64,000 nucleotides of DNA from Anarhynchus alexandrinus (taxonomy: Eukaryota > Chordata > Aves > Charadriiformes > Charadriidae). Each line of letters opens with the position of its first letter. Within the stretch, counting starts at the first letter, position 1. Below the pieces are notes generated by a model. The model searched no databases. It saw only the letters and a list, made by a program, of their open reading frames with translations, and was not told where the DNA came from. Below are positions 1 to 13,145 of this stretch, in pieces. The position numbers were made by a program, and so were the translations under genes. The stretch spans positions 515,255 to 579,254 of the forward strand of contig VUYV01000082.1 of NCBI GenBank assembly GCA_008711295.1, read 5' to 3'.

Positions 1-3000
1 CTTGCCTGAGTGCTGTACCCTCTGGGAAGGGTTTGATCTCACTGAGAAAAGCAGCTGGTTCATGGTGGCCCCTTGTGTGGTACCCAAGCACGGCATGGGG
101 AGGAGGCCCTGGGCAGGGCTGAGCAAGCTGTGAGGCGGGATGGGCTGCCGAGACAGCGAGTAGGCTCTGTGCTTTATTCAATTGTTGAGTTATTTGTTTT
201 TGTGGCCAAACCCCAGGGGTGGAGGATGAGGAGGGCTTCGCGCTGGGGTTGGGTTGATGAAAGCTTTTTCCATCTTTGTGTCATTCATCACACTCCTGTG
301 TCACTTCTCTGATGCCTGACAAAGGTTCGGCTTGCCACCAGCCTTCCCCTCCACGGGGGAAAAATGGTATAGTCTCTCCTAGATCTTTTGCTTCCCTAAC
401 ACTTGCAGAAACACACTTGTCAGTGGCCATCTCTTTTGACCAGAGTTAGTTGAAACCTACCTGTGAGCTGGAAGGTTGCTGGGGGCAGTGGAGGGACTGG
501 CAGGCACATGGAACCATGTAAATATCTTTTTCTTAGAAACTAGGTTAGAAATGCAACTTCCCATTTTGCAAGGATTTTGAGAAATGGTCTTCATGTGCTT
601 ATTCATATTTCTTGTAAACTCACTTAACAGTCACACTTGTGTCATGTACAGAAGACAGAGACTTAGAGGAACTGCAGCTCGGGCTCCAAACATGGTGGTT
701 TAAAGGCATCCCCAAAGATCCTGATGTCTTTGGCAGGCGAAGCTCTCACTGGATTTGTATTGGTGGGCTCCAAGTTGTGTCCTGCTTTCTTTGCTCTGTA
801 TTATCAAGAGGGGGGATACAGAATAGGAGGGTATACATTTCTTAAAGCACTTTATAATGCATCTTTGTCCCCCCCCCGCCTTTGAAACTGAACAGGATGT
901 TTCTGAAGGGATTTTAAGTGACAGTTGTCCATTAGAAGATTTCTTTCCTATTATGAAATGAACGAATTGTTCAATTTTATCTTTAATTTGTTATAAAAGA
1001 GCCAAAACGGTACATTCAGTCATTTCATAACCACACACTTTCAAAACTGTATTTATCTGATCTTTTTGCCTCAGAGGATAATTGGTTTATACAAAACTAA
1101 GGATTTTCTGTTAGCGGGTTACTTGCCTTTTCACATGTATGTAGCAGCTTTGTTTTAAAAAGACTGTGCCAGGGAGAGGTCATACTTCAGTTCACAGAAG
1201 TGACAGTGTGCATTTAAAAAGTGGGACACTTCTTTTTATGTAGCATAGAGAAGCAGTCATAGGTGTCCATGTAATGTGAACTTGGGACTGGGACTTACTG
1301 GGAAGATTCACCATTTAATTACCTGAGAATAGGAGCTCACCCTTTCACGGGAGTTTGCTGGAATTTTGCTGGTGGCCCTTTCTGTTAATAAACATTTACC
1401 TCATTACCTGAAGGTGCTACATACAGACAGATGTTTAGTGTATTGTAGACTACCTGTAGCCACAAGCCTCCAAGGGCATAGCCAACTAATGGTGGTGGTA
1501 GAGTTTCCTCCCCGGGAACAAGGGGGGAGCTTCTTGCGTGCTTGGGCCACAAGCCAGGCTTACTTTTTCATACATTTGCTACATGAATTTGGTGTCAGCT
1601 TTCTTCCAAAGACTACAAAATCATAATTTATTTTATTTATAGAGCTGCGTGATTTATACCCTGAGATATGTCTCGATGGTTTCAAATTACAGAGAAGCAT
1701 GGAAATACTGGCTGATTTTTTTTCTCTTATCCAGTCCATAGACTCTGAGCTGCAGGTTCAAGCTTAAAACTCAGCAGCTGGTAATGAAAGCAGAATTTAG
1801 TTTCATGGCCTCAGGTCTCGCTGTAAACCTTTCCTGAATTTCTGCTGCTAATGTCTGATGAGGACATGCTGCAATGGTCTTCCTTAGGCATATCATTAAT
1901 GTGAGGGAAAGTGATTTTGGTTCCCTTTAGGTCAAATATATTATCAGGCAGATCTAGTGGTTGAAGAATGGAAAAGTTCAATTGAAGTCAGTATAGCTGT
2001 GTTTAAAAAAAAAAAAAGAAAGAAAAAACCCAACCCACCAAATGAATCTGTGACCTGGTATCTTCTCAAGTTATTGAGAGTTGACCTAGAAAAGAAAAGA
2101 TACATACATCCTTCTGTTAATCACCATGTTTTGCTGTGGTTTCTATTCCTGGAGCATGCTTGTCAGAGAAATACGTGTCTTATGTTTGAACTTTCAAATA
2201 ATGCTTCCCTCCTTAGACAATTTTCAGTGCTATCAGCCTTTGTGTTTCAAGCGCTGCTGTTGATGGAAGCTGTCCTTACCACACACACACTTGAACTACC
2301 TCAAAATGAATGACTGATGGGGACATTAGTATGTAGTATGTCACAGCTTTGGTGTGCCACCCCTTTTTGAGAGCAGCTTAAGGAATGCTATCCAGATACA
2401 GCCAATACGCCATAGCCCGTTGCCATCAGGTTGCTTGATGCCTTCTCCTGGTGAATGCGAGCGATTCTCTGACATGGAGTCATTTCAGGCAGTCTTGCTG
2501 CCTTGAGGTGCTGGATAAGCTGTCAGCTGGTCGATAATTTGCCTCTGTTTTACATGTGTAAATGCAGTGTTGGGAAGCGCCACCTCCCTTGAGCATGCAC
2601 AAATCAACCTTGTACTTGTGCACGTATTTTAGTCTGGGGATGTTGAGGTTTCCCATCACTTCACTGTTCATGCAGGAGATCACCCGTGGGTAGGTGCAGG
2701 TGTAGCTAGTCATGGCAGTAGTCAATTTGACGCCTCTCGTTCTGGTGTAGCATCAGCTGCCTGACTGTGGGAGCTCTTTTCCCTGACTCTTGGGAAGCTG
2801 GAAGGGATGTAAAGCAGGTGTGGGTATTGCCTTCACATATGGAAATGCCATGTCTCCTGGCATGCCCAGTCTGGCTCGGTGCCCTGCTTCAGCCCTGCGC
2901 TCTGCCAGGTGGAAACCATGCAGAGATTCTGGGTAGTTGGGGTCTCTTTGCTCCCCTTAGTTGTGAGTCTGTCTCGGGAGGCTGATGATGGGCCTGAAAG

Positions 3001-4639
3001 AAGGTGCTCTGGTTGGTGTCTAGCTTTCCGTCTTTGTTAGAGGGACACCTGGCTTTAATGTCTTCTAGGGCAGTACCTTGGAAGCCTAGTAGAAAGCAAA
3101 AGTTTAAGTGCTTTGACTTCTTGATCTTCCTTGCGGAGACAGACTATTCCTTTCAGCCCGTGCATTGTGTAGACAGTCACTTCTGAAGTCTAGTCATTTC
3201 TAAAGAGACGGGGCCAAAGCGGAGGGTCTCTGGAAGCCTTTCTGCACAGAGGTGACCTTCACTGCCAGCGCCCGCTCCCTCCCCGGCTCAGCAATGCCGG
3301 GAGACTGGTGCGATCCTGCAGGAGGCTCCGGCGGGAGGTACTTGAACTCTGAATTTTTTCCGAGACCGCAGCAGAGCCTTTGCACAGCAGCTGATTGCAT
3401 TCAGAAAGTCTGCACCTTTTTATGGCAGCAGAGGGAACCAGAAGGCTTAACGAGTCCTGTTGGCTCCTCCAGAAAAGGAAGGAGGGATTTATGTTGCTCT
3501 GTAGGCCTTTAAATAAAAATAATAAAAAGCCAAATATGTTTTCTGACTTGTGCGAAGTGAATGTCTAAACTTGGTGGAAACTGAGGGGAGATTTATGCAT
3601 CGTCTGCTGTCCTGCACGTACCCGAGAGGAAGTAAGGGTTAAGGAAAGCGGCAAAGAAGGACAGATCTCTGCAGGAGTAGCAATTGCTGTGCTGTGAGAA
3701 CATGGGATGTTGTCCCTTCTGGTATTGCATGCATGCACTGAACCTCTAAAGACACCTGAATCAGTAAAACATTTCAGGCCAAGACATCTGTCCAGAAAAA
3801 AAGGACAAGTGGAAATAACTTTGCTCTCCTGAGAAGGTATCATTTGGGTGTCAGGATCAATACCTGTTCCTGAAGCAAAGCGAACAAACAAACAGACTCT
3901 TCCTTTGCAGTGAATCATTAAGTTGCTGGAAAGCGTGTGTGTCTGTGTGAGGGTATGTATGTTTGCATTGCATGGATCTGAATTTGCCTGAGGTTTAAAT
4001 GTCTGCATTTGTATTTGATTGCTTGCTGTCTACCGCGAGGCCAAGCACCTGGAATTGCATGTGCGTGTGGAAGAGAAAATGCATCTAGCCAGGAGCAGTG
4101 TGGAAATGAAGAGATCTGATTGACCAACTAAATGGAGTTTCAGTTTTGGTCGCTCAGGAGCGCTGCTGTGAGAAGCTTCCATACCTGCTCAGCTCAGGAC
4201 CCCCTCAAAATGCGGGTAGCAGATGTCTTAGATTATGTCTTCAATGTGGCCAGCTGTTGATATGCCTCGAAGAAAAGCACGCAGTTGTTAGTTGCACGGG
4301 TTTGGCTAATGATACTGTGCTGCCCACATTTGAAAACCTGGCTCAGCATCCGCCTCCGTGGTTTGCAAGGTGTTGATGGTACCTGAGGCATGGTGCTGCT
4401 CCACTGCCTTGTGGGGTGTATGCTGGTATGGCTTCAATGGGAAGAGAGTCAGGTCTGTAGCACATACAGTCATCGGTGAGTGTTGAGGGTTTACCGTGAA
4501 TACAGAGTATTTCTGTCCTTGTAGTATTTCAGTGACTTGCCCGTAATTGCTTCTTTAGTTACCGTGGATGTTTGTTGGGTCTGTGATTTGTAAGAAAATA
4601 AAAGGGAAGCAGGAAGGAGTGAATAATGTTCCTGTGATA
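1..4639. other. Non-coding DNA, no gene recognised
   Basis: No frame here resembles a known protein, and most frames overlap others on both strands. Visible landmarks are a run of nine C at 869-877, a TATAAAAG string at 992-999 inside AT-rich DNA (probably chance), a run of 13 A at 2005-2017 followed by mixed A/G, and a GT-rich stretch at about 3934-3965. The 118-codon frame at 1957-2313 spans the A run, which becomes a lysine stretch, so it is not credible as a protein. I see no transposon here. Confidence 0.6.
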
Positions 4640-5180
4640 AAAGCGCTCGCAGAATTCACGCGTGGAGTGAGCTCTGGAGGCTCCTTCCAGTCCTCCTCTT
4701 CTCTGACTCCGCACCGACTGAGCTCCATGGGAATTAAAGTTTCCCTCTGTCTCACTCCTCCTCAAGTAGCGGCTGTATCTCGAGCCTGTTAGTCCCATGT
4801 TTCTTGTCAGGATGGTGCTGTGCCAACTACAAGTCTCTGCAGCTGCAGTTACAGCGGGTGATACGCTATCGGGTGCTGCCCTCTGCCACGTTCGCTCCTC
4901 CCTCGTCCGCATCAGTACGCTCATGGCTAGGTTGGTTTTGAGACTGAAACACAAAACGGGGCAGGGGGAGGAAAACTCTTCCGCTCCGATCTAATGCAAT
5001 ATCCCTGGAGCAGTTAGAAACCGCAGCGGATACGCTGCGCGGCTCTCCTCCCACTCCTTTCAGGGGGGTTTGGAGGGAAGGGTGGGCTTTGCGCGGTGCC
5101 CAGGAAGGTTGCAGCAAATCTGTTCAGTGTTGGAGAGCTTCACTAGCTATCGAGGCCGGTTGCCTATTTTTACCCATGCG
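4640..5180. promoter_or_regulatory. Candidate CpG island
   Basis: By hand count there are about 29 CpG dinucleotides in 540 bases, roughly 0.8 of the number expected from base composition. Surrounding DNA carries about one per 100 bases. The densest part is about 4860-5100. CpG retention like this usually marks DNA unmethylated in the germ line, most often promoters. No first exon, TATA box or gene can be tied to it. Frames on both strands (for example minus 4559-4954, 131 codons) are what a stop-poor GC-rich stretch would give by chance. Regulatory function is inferred from composition only. Confidence 0.45.
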
Positions 5181-5990
5181 TATGCTGTGGGAAAATAAGA
5201 AGGATGGGTTCTTAAAAAGCAGGCATTTCTGAGTGAATTGTCTTCCCAGCGCTGCTGTCTTTCTTCAACGCGTAAATAGTGGAGACGAAAGCAGTGTCAA
5301 AGCTAATGGTGGGTGAAGATGACACATAAAAATGCTCTCCACTGCTTGACGGTAACGGGAGCTGCAGTGCATTTGGCTGGAAGCGATAGCAGCAGCTGTC
5401 TGTGCTGGCACACCCATGGCAGTGTCCCTTCTGCCGTCGTTCCTCCGAGGCACGCTGCGAGTGGTCTTTTGCCTGCATTGGTGCTAGACACCTTCCTAAC
5501 GATGTCTGAGTCAGCTCTCCCAGGGAGTGGCTTCTTCACAAGGTTTCTGCTTTACTTCTAAATTTGAATTGTGAGATTTCATTTAGAATCCACAGGCTGC
5601 GGGAAGTAGTGAGGCTGATTTGGGGTTTTTGCCCGAGACGTAACATCCAGCTTGGATGTTCCTCGACCGTCACTGTGATGCGTCCGTGGAATAAATTGTT
5701 AAAACTAAAACCACGCGTTGGTTTGGGAGGTCTAACCTCGTTCCTCTTTCACCAAGCGGGAGGTTGCTGGAGTGACAGTGTCACATACCACGCCTGGTGC
5801 AGTGTGTTACTAATTATTGCACAGGGGCGCAGGCAGCCCCATTCCATACATTCTCGTTTCCGTTTGTTACTAATTAGGAGTCATCATGCTGCTGGTGGTC
5901 TCTGGTGCTCCCCATGTATCGTTCGTGGGGTAGACATCTGCCAGAAGGTGGTGTTTACTTCGAATTAGAGCTACGCAGCCATTTCCTCCC
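5181..5990. other. CpG-enriched flank of the 4.6-5.2 kb cluster
   Basis: CpG content stays above the window's norm (about 22 in the 380 bases 5600-5980 by hand count), so the feature may be a broad CpG-rich domain of about 1.3 kb rather than a single small island. The 134-codon plus frame at 5564-5968 has no recognisable domain. No repeat was identified. Confidence 0.4.
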
Positions 5991-6307
5991 TCCTGCTATT
6001 CCCCCAAAGTTTCAGATTTCCCTGGCTTTAAAAACGTGAAATCCCTACAAGCATAGCTGTGGAGAATTACAGGTAGCCAGTTCTGTTGTGAACCATAACC
6101 TCGTGCAAAGGGAAGTTGGGAACACCGGGCTGTGCAGTACAATCTTAGCAAGAGCTAAAGGATGTTTAGGAAATAAAACGCAACCGTTAGGTATATATGG
6201 TGAATTCTTGAAGGTGACCTGTAAAGTGCTTTAAAAATGGAGTTGTCCCTTTAACAGTATGCAAACAGCAACAGGAAGGAAAGCATTTAGTCACGTACTT
6301 TTCTTAC

Positions 6308-6321
6308 ATATATATATATAT
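6308..6321. repeat. AT dinucleotide microsatellite
   Basis: About seven AT units followed directly by a T run to 6327. Short and ordinary for vertebrate DNA. Confidence 0.9.
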
Positions 6322-7259
6322 TTTTTTAAACCTCTGAAGTCCTTCAAAATCGCTGCAGCAGGCTGTCCCCGCTGTGCTGTGGTGCCCCAGAATGCTCTGA
6401 TGTCCCCGGTGCCCCGCTGGGTGATTGATCTACCCCATACAGGTTCTGCATGGTGGTGATAGCATATTATGAGATGGCACAGCTTAGCATGGCCTATGAT
6501 CATTATATCCTTTTGAGATAATATATACGGAAATGTTTTTAGAGATTGTGAAAAACTGTTGCTCTTTTTAAGCAGTATTTTTCCATTCTTCTTTCCAAAT
6601 CTGTCCTTTTGCCAGTGAGTGGAGAGGTGAAATGAGTGGAGATAATTGCCTCAGCCATATGGGCCAGCAAACCAAGTGGATGCACTCCATAGTCTGGTAT
6701 TTTAATTTCCGAGTTCCTATCAGTGCTGCTGAAAATAGTTTACTCTTTAGAGGCTCTTGGTTCTGCTACTTTGGGATGACACAAAATGTGTCCGTAGCAT
6801 TTTGCAGCTTTTAACTTTTGCAGTTTGGCTTCTGATGGCCAGGTTGCCTCTGTTTTCTCTCGATCTCTCTCCTATCTCATCCTTCAGCTGGGCTGAAACT
6901 TGTGTTGTGTGGGGACAGTGGAGGAGTCACAAAAGTTCTTTCCTAACTGGGGCCACAAAACTTACTGTGGTAAATCAGATCTACTGAGCATGGTTGTGTG
7001 GGTTAGAAGTAAACTTTTAACATATATAACATCCAGCTAGCTTGGGAGGTCATGGAATAAAACAAATCACCACCACAGCACCAGTGAAGGAGGTGCAAAT
7101 GGTCTAGGATGAGTGTTTTTGTCTATTCTGCATGCTTCCGTGCTTCATAAATGGTTGCCAAATATGTATCATGCACCAAGTTACTTCAAAACATCATCAT
7201 ACCATGCAGCTGGTTAAAAGGGAAATGCACAGTGACTATCTTGAATGAGTCCATGTACT

Positions 7260-7281
7260 GTCACTGGAAGGTACTGGAAGG
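7260..7281. repeat. Short tandem duplication, 10-base unit
   Basis: The string ACTGGAAGGT occurs twice back to back and is followed by a related ACCTGCTG sequence. It is a small local duplication of the replication-slippage type with no visible function. Confidence 0.8.
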
Positions 7282-9198
7282 TACCTGCTGACACAAGCCG
7301 TATTTCCAAAGACTTTCCCTTCCTTTCAGTGCTCTGATTTCCCAGTCCTGTGGCCTGCAAGAGCCCCTGATGTTGACCAGAGCCCTGGAAAATTGCAAAG
7401 ATGAAGGAAGTCAAGTCTGATGGGGAGGGCGTACCCTCCTCCTGCAGCTTGTTTGGCAATGCTGCTGGTGGGACAGTCAGTGCCGAGGCTCGTTGCCACC
7501 GTTGGCTTTCGGCACTGTTGTGCAGTGGTTTCTTAAGAGCATGTGGCCAATGTCTCCTGATGCATCAGCTGGCATAATCTCTAAGCCTGCATCACCTGGC
7601 TTTCTGGGAAGGATGCTTGATGTTTGCACTTGGAGAAGCAGAAGAAGTCCCAGGAACTTCACTGAGAGTGGAGAAAGGCAGCTAAAAAGAGACATGGGGA
7701 GCAGCCCAGCTTTTGATAATCCCTGGCTAAGCCACCTGGCACCAGGCTTATCCCCTGAGTTGCTGATACAACAGTTGGAAATAGCTTCTCTGCAAGGCCT
7801 GAGACTTCCTGAGAAGACAGGTTAAGGGTAGATGTACTGCAAATCCACCCCCTCAGCCATTGCTCTGGAAGTGCCCATCATCTCTGAGTAGCAGGGGGGG
7901 AAGATATTTTCATGAGGGCCATGAACTCCATAAAGAATGGGTGAGCCTGGATAAACTTGTTTTCCTGTTCCTGTCTTGACAAGGTAAGTCACCTTTAAAA
8001 AACACAAAGTGTACAACAGGCACTTGTAGTTACTCCTCCAAGAAACAGAAATGACCATGTATGTGAGCTGTTTGATTGACAGCTGCTGCAACAGCCCCGG
8101 CTTGGCATGTAAGTGCCTTATAGCTTGCCGAAGCTATTGAGTGGCTCACACAGAAGCCGTGGCAAATGTCAGGTGTTGGACCTGCCATCAGTGTGTCCCT
8201 TCAAAGCCGCAGGCATGATGGTATGGAGGTCCAGTCCTCTCCCGTGTGTGTTAGGTGCCGGTTGGGAGTCAGATGGATGAGTTGACCATGATGGGGAGTT
8301 CCCTGAAGTGGACAACTTGCAGTGCTGCAGGGATTCAGCAATGCTTGCAACGCTGTCACTTGCTTATGTGTAATTAGGGATCATTTATTTGTAAAGTACC
8401 TCCTCAGGCAGGGCAGATAATGTCAAATAAAAAGCAATTTTTAGGTATGGTGCCAGCAGAGGAGCTGTTTGGGTAAGCGCCAGGAAGCCTGCACCTTGGC
8501 AGCTTGGTCTGAGACTAGTTTACCGTAACCTAGAGAAACCTTTCTTCCAAGCTGCTTATGATTTTTCATCTATTGTACATTATCCATCCCCTCGCTGCTA
8601 TATATTGCTATTTTTCAATTACGCGTAAATTGTCTGCACTTCCTCTTTTCTCCCTGAGCTATAAACAAATTTCCTCAAAGCCCCCTGTGCCTCCTAAAAC
8701 TGCTGCTCCTCTTGGTGGCATCTCCCCAGTTGTGGTCCTCTCCCACCCCACAAACCTGCAGCCTTTTGCTGAACAAAGGCTTATCCTTCCTGAGTGTGTG
8801 CATCTCCCCAGCATGTGGGCTCAGTGCATGGTTTCACTCAGTTTTTCCCCGGTGCTGGTGGTTCTCCATCACCTTGTGACCTCCTCAGCGCTCATCACAG
8901 TGAAGTGGGTTTTCTTACTAGGCTGTAAGAGGAGGGCTGGAGCAGATGTGCATCAGCCCTCTTCCTGTCATCAGGTGCTGTTGGCTACCTTTTGTAAATG
9001 TGATTTGATCATGAAATTTGCTTGATATTTCTGGTCTTTAAGTCATTTTTTGTAAAAACACCCTGTATCGTTTTCTTCACATGATAGCGTTTGGAGATCT
9101 AGTGGTTCTGCGTAAAGGTTGTGGGTGCTGTAGGAACTTCTTCCTCTTCTACCACTATTGTAAATAGACAAAAATTTGCATTAAAATACTGTGAAAAT

Positions 9199-9226
9199 AT
9201 GTATATGTGTGTGTGTATACATACAC
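9199..9226. repeat. TG/TA microsatellite
   Basis: Alternating purine-pyrimidine DNA made of GTATATGTGTGTGTGTATAC followed by ATACAC. Likely length-polymorphic; no other role is visible. Confidence 0.85.
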
Positions 9227-11081
9227 AAATTGCCAACTGGCTAGTTTACCCACATTTTTCAGATATCTAGGTTATTTAAGATCACAGTAAGCACACCAAC
9301 AGAAGACGTGGATCTGTGATTTGTGTAGGTGACTGAAAATCTCCAGGCCTGTTCCCAGTAGAAATACTGGTCTCCAGTGGAGAGAGTCCATGATCCGAAT
9401 TCGGTTTTGAGTTCATCTGAATTAGTCTTCCTAACCAGCTCCTCCGTCTGGCAGCCTGAGGTCTGACCACGCTCAGTGATTTATGGTTCCTCTGACATGA
9501 GGGGCGGTTTGCTTTCCAGGACGGGCCAAGAATGTTGTTATCCGTGCGTGCTAAGTTAGCACCTTTCCTAAGAGCATTAGTTCACACTGTGAAGGGATTG
9601 GGTCCAAGGCTGGTCCAGCCTTGGCTTCCAGCTAAATCCGTGGCAGCTGGTGAATGTTGTCCAGATTAACACCAGCGTAGATGAGCGTAGACGATGACCT
9701 AGGACTTTCCCATTCTCTCTGGTTTTGTGGGGTTATTGTTTGAAAGCGTAGTCTTTTGTGTATGTTTGTAATCCCATAGGAATAAGCAGTAAAGACTGCT
9801 TAAGTAATTTAGGATTCATTCCCTCCAAGATGTTTGCACGTTTGGAAGACATTCAGGTTTCTCTGGGCAGAATCATTCTTTATTGAACCTTTCTTTTACT
9901 CATCATGCTGTTTTATGTTGTATATTTTATTTCTTCTAATAAAGCAGTTGATTGGAATTTCCTAACTCGATGTCTTATCCCATCCCCATGTCGTACCTCT
10001 TTTCTACAAACTGTTTATCTCCAGACTGCTCGTATCTTGCTAGTTCCATATGAGCTTCAAGACTGCTCAACAGCAGTTTTACGGTCTCAGTGTATATTGC
10101 GTTTCTTTAGATCCCTTCTGTGCATGTCATTTGGTCTTATTGAGTTATAAAATGTAGGCTAAATTTATCCCTTGTTTAACTCTTCAGTAGATGTTGGCTG
10201 TAGAAAGAATTCGGCACATTGATTAAATGAGTATACTTTCACATTTCTTTTCTTCTTCATTTTTTTTTTCCCAGGCTTATCTAGATCATGAATTTTATCT
10301 CCTGCTTAATACTTCTGTGTCCTTTGTAGAGAACACATAGGGAAATAACTACTGAGTGCTTCATCCATCTGGATTCTTGTTATGTGATCCCCTGCCTTGT
10401 TCAACAATAGACCCATTCTCTCCCCTGTATTTTCCTTGGTTATATTTATAAAAACATATACTTGTTTCCCATTACTCTTTCAAGCTAAAAGCAAAACAAA
10501 AACCCTACTGTTTGTTCCCTTAACTTTAAGCCTTATAATATTTTACCTCCAGCGTATATTGAGACTTCATAACTTTTCTGTTTCCTCTCTCGTTTCTTTT
10601 CTCATTTACGAAATGAGCTTGCTTCATGCCAAGAGCCAGAGGAGCCATTTATTTTGACCCACTTGTTTCTCTCTAGCAATGGAATCGCTTTCACATGTAT
10701 TTTTTCCAGGTTAGCCTTTAGGATATCCCATTCTTTGCATTTTGAAATGCAGGTCACTGTTTGCTCATTTATTTTTTTTTTTAATTGAAGATAAATTTAT
10801 TTTCCCGAAGACCGATTCTAAGTCCCTTCCTTAGTACTTGGTTCATGCAGAAGGGTCACCAAGAGTTTTCTTCCAGGTTTTTAGTAAACACCTCCCTGCT
10901 AGCACCAAATTTAGCATTACCTCATGTCTCATTGCATTCCCTGTTGAAACGTGTTGTCGTTACCTTCACAGTTCACAAAGTCCTCTGACCTATATATTAC
11001 AGGATGGCAGGTCTTTCCCAAGAGCTAGCTCAGCAATTAAAATTTCCCACTGGCACAGATGGTTATGATAATAGGACATCA

Positions 11082-11128
11082 TATATTTATATATAGAGAA
11101 AGTGAGAGAGAAGGAGAGGGAGAGAGCA
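11082..11128. repeat. AT run followed by a GA-rich purine tract
   Basis: An ATATAT-type stretch of about 16 bases passes directly into a G/A-only tract (about 11096-11127, broken by one T). It abuts the L3/MIR-type tail at 11141, at the side where a simple-sequence 3' tail of that element would be expected. Confidence 0.75.
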
Positions 11129-11140
11129 CTCCTACATTTT

Positions 11141-11262
11141 TCAAAGCAGTGTACAAACATTAGCTAATTAACCGTAATAACAGCTCTGCAAGGAAATTAA
11201 ATGTGATTATTCCCATTTTATAGATGGAAAAGCTCAGGGAAGCCAACTAAGTGACATGCCAG
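11141..11262 (-). mobile_element. Ancient L3/MIR-type 3' end (CR1 superfamily), decayed
   Basis: On the plus strand the order of blocks is a CAAAG..GTACAAACATTAGCTAATTAA block, a pyrimidine-flanked gap, a TTCCCATTTTATAGATGG block and an AAGTGACATGCC block. From memory this follows the tail shared by ancient L3 LINEs and MIR elements of amniotes (core GTTTGTAAAGCGCTTTGAG and CCCCATTTTACAGATG), read in reverse. The copy is heavily mutated, as expected for an insertion predating birds. The AT/GA simple sequence on its left would be the element's 3' side. Exact subfamily and edges are uncertain. Confidence 0.7.
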
Positions 11263-13145
11263 ATGCCAGCACAAGATGTCATTATTGAGGGGTGGGATGA
11301 GATGTGAGGACCATGAGCCATCCTGGCATGGCCGCTGTTCAGTCCAGCAGGCTGCTGACTGCCAGGTGAGAGCTTTCCTGAAATCCGGCTGGTTTACACC
11401 TCCTGTATGGTTTTGAATTGTCCCCGGTGTGCTCCTTTATTTAAGAGAGAGTTAAATTGTTATTTTCATAGCTCATCCTTCTTCACATGGCTTACTTTTG
11501 TCACTACCCTGAAGCCAGAAGAGGTGCTTGGTGCTGGAAGTTTATTTTCTATCCAAATTTTTTGGCGATGAAAACAAGCAGGTTTGTGTTGTAGCTGCGC
11601 CGAGGACATCCACCTGCGTTCAGTGCAGGGAACTAACTCCAGCACCATTTTCTGCACATGGCTGCAGTTGGAGTTGAAATAAAATCAGCGAGGCTCTTGT
11701 TGGAGGCGCTGACCTGCTGAAAAAAAATGTATAAGTACTTGAGTAGTGAACTGTTACTTAAAGCGACACTTTTTTGTCACCTCATCGGCTTCACCCACTG
11801 TGGGTGGTGTGTGTGTGTCCCAGTCTGTGAATGGAAATTGTGGTTCTTTGGGCACAGAGCTCACCCCATCACAGCACTGGGCGGACGTACCCTGTTCGCC
11901 TGCTCTCAGCGTTGCATCGAAGCAGCTTGGCGGCAACGTGCTTGCTCTTGGAGGCACGAGCAAGGGGCTCAGCTCATTGACACCTACCAGTTCCCAGCCC
12001 TGTCTGTGCCTCAGCTTATCCACAGTTTTAGCAGGGCAGCAGCTTAGTAATCCTTTGAGTCTCGCAGCTTTTCTGGAAGCCTCTTGATGCAAGGGGAGTT
12101 TTGAGGCCATGTCCGTGTCAGATTCAAGTGGGCAATGCCCTGAGGCTGTGGTGATGGTTCCTAGGATTTGAGTGTAAGATTTGGATTTGGTCTTCCTAGT
12201 GAACTAGAATGTGAAATCCAGTTGCACTTTCCTAATCTTTTCTCACCTTGCCTGTCACTTGTGGTTTTTGAGAACTGGGCAGAAGTGTTGTATCGTGTTA
12301 TCAGCTGCTATTTTTAACCCACGCAAGCAGCAGTGTAGATAACCTGTACACTTTGCAACCATTCCTGGAATGTAAGTCTTTCAAATAACCTTCATCTCAA
12401 AGCACACACGTGCAAAATTGGATGCAGAGGTCGCAAGCATTTTGGAAAAAGATGGTGGAGTTTTGAATGTTGTTTGCTTTTTATTTTCAGGTAACCATCT
12501 GGCTGAACATCTGAAAGTGGGGTAGTATGGTGTTTACTCTTTCATTACCAGTCGGCGGCAATAGCAAAACTTCTCCCCGGGGAGTTGTCCTGGTGAGGGC
12601 ACAGCAGGAGCATTTGGATTAAAAATGACTGTGCTATCTGAATTTTTCTGTGCCTAATGGAAACTACAGCAGGGAGCTGGAGGAAACAAAACCCATTTCT
12701 TTTTCTGCGATGTCACTATTGTAATTTACAATGTAATGAAGCCCAGTTTATCTCTGGTTGGCCTTCCACCCAGAAAACAGGGAAGCAGAGCAAAGCCGTG
12801 CTGGGTGATGAAGGGCTCTTACTCATCGTCCCACCCCTCTGCACAATAGAAATGCTTTCTCAGCAGCAGGAATCTCTGCGAAACCTGAAATCCCTCCTGA
12901 AGTGAGCGCTGCCCCTGCGCCCGGGAGCTGAACCTGTGTGTGGCCGCCCATGCCTGGGACATGTCCAGGGGCTTCCCCTGATCCCTGCTGCTGGGGGGAA
13001 CCCATCTTGCCTCCTTATTGTTGCCCTGTGAGCTGGTGAAGCTTTGTTATTCCTGTGTTATGGAAGGAGGGGGATGTTTCTTGGGGGCCAGGGGAGGAGT
13101 AGAGCATAGGTGGGTGCCCTGGGAGACCATGCTCCCATTGAGCTT
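11263..13145. other. Non-coding DNA
   Basis: No gene or repeat is recognised. Frames of 106, 113 and 118 codons at 11727-12110 overlap in three frames on both strands, which argues for a stop-poor patch and not a real exon. GC content rises toward the CR1 fragment that follows. Confidence 0.55.

Larger units (their letters stand above)
5991..11079. other. Non-coding DNA with small repeats
   Basis: No gene is recognised. The stretch holds an AT dinucleotide run at 6308-6321, a short tandem repeat at 7260-7281 and a TG-rich run at 9199-9226. Bases 9880-10760 are AT-rich and pyrimidine-rich on the plus strand. A perfect splice-donor string (AAG then GTAAGT) sits at 7981-7989, but I find no convincing acceptor partner. 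The 155-codon plus frame at 8558-9025 lies in pyrimidine-rich DNA and matches nothing I know. Confidence 0.55.

Noticed and set aside
992..999. TATAAAAG as a possible TATA box
   Set aside because: It lies in AT-rich DNA with no initiator, CpG cluster or exon downstream.
3565..4008. 147-codon minus frame
   Set aside because: Thr/Ser/Cys-rich translation of GT-rich DNA; nothing recognisable.
8558..9025. 155-codon plus frame
   Set aside because: Pyrimidine-biased sequence with no recognised domain and no splice or start support.
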